Assembly: GCA_947044405.1 (NCBI GenBank)
Contig: CAMRHE010000653.1
Coordinates: 124,001-188,000 of the forward strand
Direction: 5' to 3'
Length of the DNA: 64,000 nucleotides
Origin: Leptodactylus fallax
Lineage: Eukaryota; Chordata; Amphibia; Anura; Leptodactylidae
The notes below the pieces were generated by a model, which saw only the letters and a list, made by a program, of their open reading frames with translations, was not told the origin of the DNA and did not search any database. Below are positions 63,841-64,000 of this stretch, piece after piece. The first letter of the stretch is position 1. Every line of letters starts with the position of its first letter. A program made the translations under genes and the position numbers.

Positions 63841-64000
63841 CTAAAGACCAAAAGAGGATTTACAGTGACCTCCTAGATCTCACATGGAAACTTTATATTA
63901 GGAGACATTTTCATTATCACTGGAATTCGATATGGTAGATCCCACAGAAATCTCCTGTCTGAAGCAGTCCAGATGACTTAGTTGGGTCACCTTGGGCTTA
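63841..64000. other. Kinase intron 1, continuing beyond the window
   Basis: This aligns with 12790-12940 and 8946-9010 plus 9720-9760. No exon is visible before the window ends. Confidence 0.6.

Noticed and set aside
1..64000. CRISPR array, prokaryotic operons, rRNA genes
   Set aside because: No regularly spaced direct repeats, ribosome-binding-site-led ORF chains or rRNA sequence were seen; introns, SINE and LINEs show a vertebrate genome.

Overview
This window is non-coding-dominated vertebrate DNA, most likely from a frog or another amphibian. That is inferred from the mixture of a Tx1-clade LINE, a CR1 LINE, Penelope-like elements, several Tc1/mariner groups, hAT elements and a THAP/Kolobok-like transposon family. 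All recognisable coding sequence is either transposon-derived or belongs to decayed copies of one host gene. I found no prokaryotic features, no CRISPR array and no intact host gene.

The host component is a minus-strand array of duplicated, broken copies of a serine/threonine kinase of the SBK1 (SH3-binding kinase) type. The ancestral gene can be read as three coding exons: exon 1 with the glycine-rich loop, exon 2 with the beta-3 lysine up to the hinge, and a long exon 3 running from helix E through HRD, DFG and helix F to the C-lobe and an acidic tail. Catalytic-exon pieces lie near 3.9, 7.1 (divergent), 8.3, 12.4, 18.6, 33.6, 45.0, 50.2, 54.1 (divergent), 55.0, 60.3 and 63.3 kb. Exon 2 pieces lie near 8.9, 10.3, 12.7, 19.0, 44.3, 45.4, 60.8 and 63.75 kb. 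Exon 1 pieces lie near 45.65 and 61.2 kb. Introns and flanks are duplicated with them: 15.8-17.3, 42.0-42.5 and 61.4-62.2 kb are paralogous; 21.1-23.5, 45.8-47.1 and 55.1-58.3 kb are paralogous; 51.7-52.1 and 62.2-62.6 kb are paralogous. Insertions present in one copy and absent in another date each event.

Layout by region: 0.1-2.3 kb, a Tx1-clade LINE joined at its 3' end to U2 snRNA sequence. 2.5-3.9 kb, copy A1 of a Kolobok-like transposon. 4.4-6.35 kb, a non-autonomous hAT with a nested MITE. 6.9-13 kb, kinase fragments. 13.2-15.4 kb, a Penelope-like element bounded by a 10-bp duplication and carrying hammerhead-like ends. 15.4-19.3 kb, kinase unit with a 641-bp hAT. 20-22.5 kb, several unit-specific insertions. 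22.6-29.1 kb, Kolobok-like copies A2 and A3 with a solo LTR, a Tc1 element and a 169-bp Penelope-end palindrome. 29.4-31.3 kb, a CR1 LINE and a hAT transposase tail. 31.3-42 kb, kinase fragments, a DD36E Tc1/mariner element, a second Penelope element and unclassified insertions. 42-46 kb, a SINE and the best-preserved kinase fragments. 46-50.6 kb, copy A4 interrupted by Tc1 copy B2, then a kinase/Penelope chimera. 52.4-53.6 kb, a DNA transposon with a long internal inverted repeat. 54-64 kb, the last kinase units, containing a nearly intact DD38E transposase (353 residues) and copy A5.

The most notable observations are a 37-bp frame-preserving micro-inversion inside the otherwise intact Tc1 transposase, the U2 snRNA/Tx1 LINE junction, the Penelope-end palindrome with its 12-bp target duplication and paralogous empty site, and the set of kinase copies sharing a stop codon at the position of the conserved C-lobe arginine.
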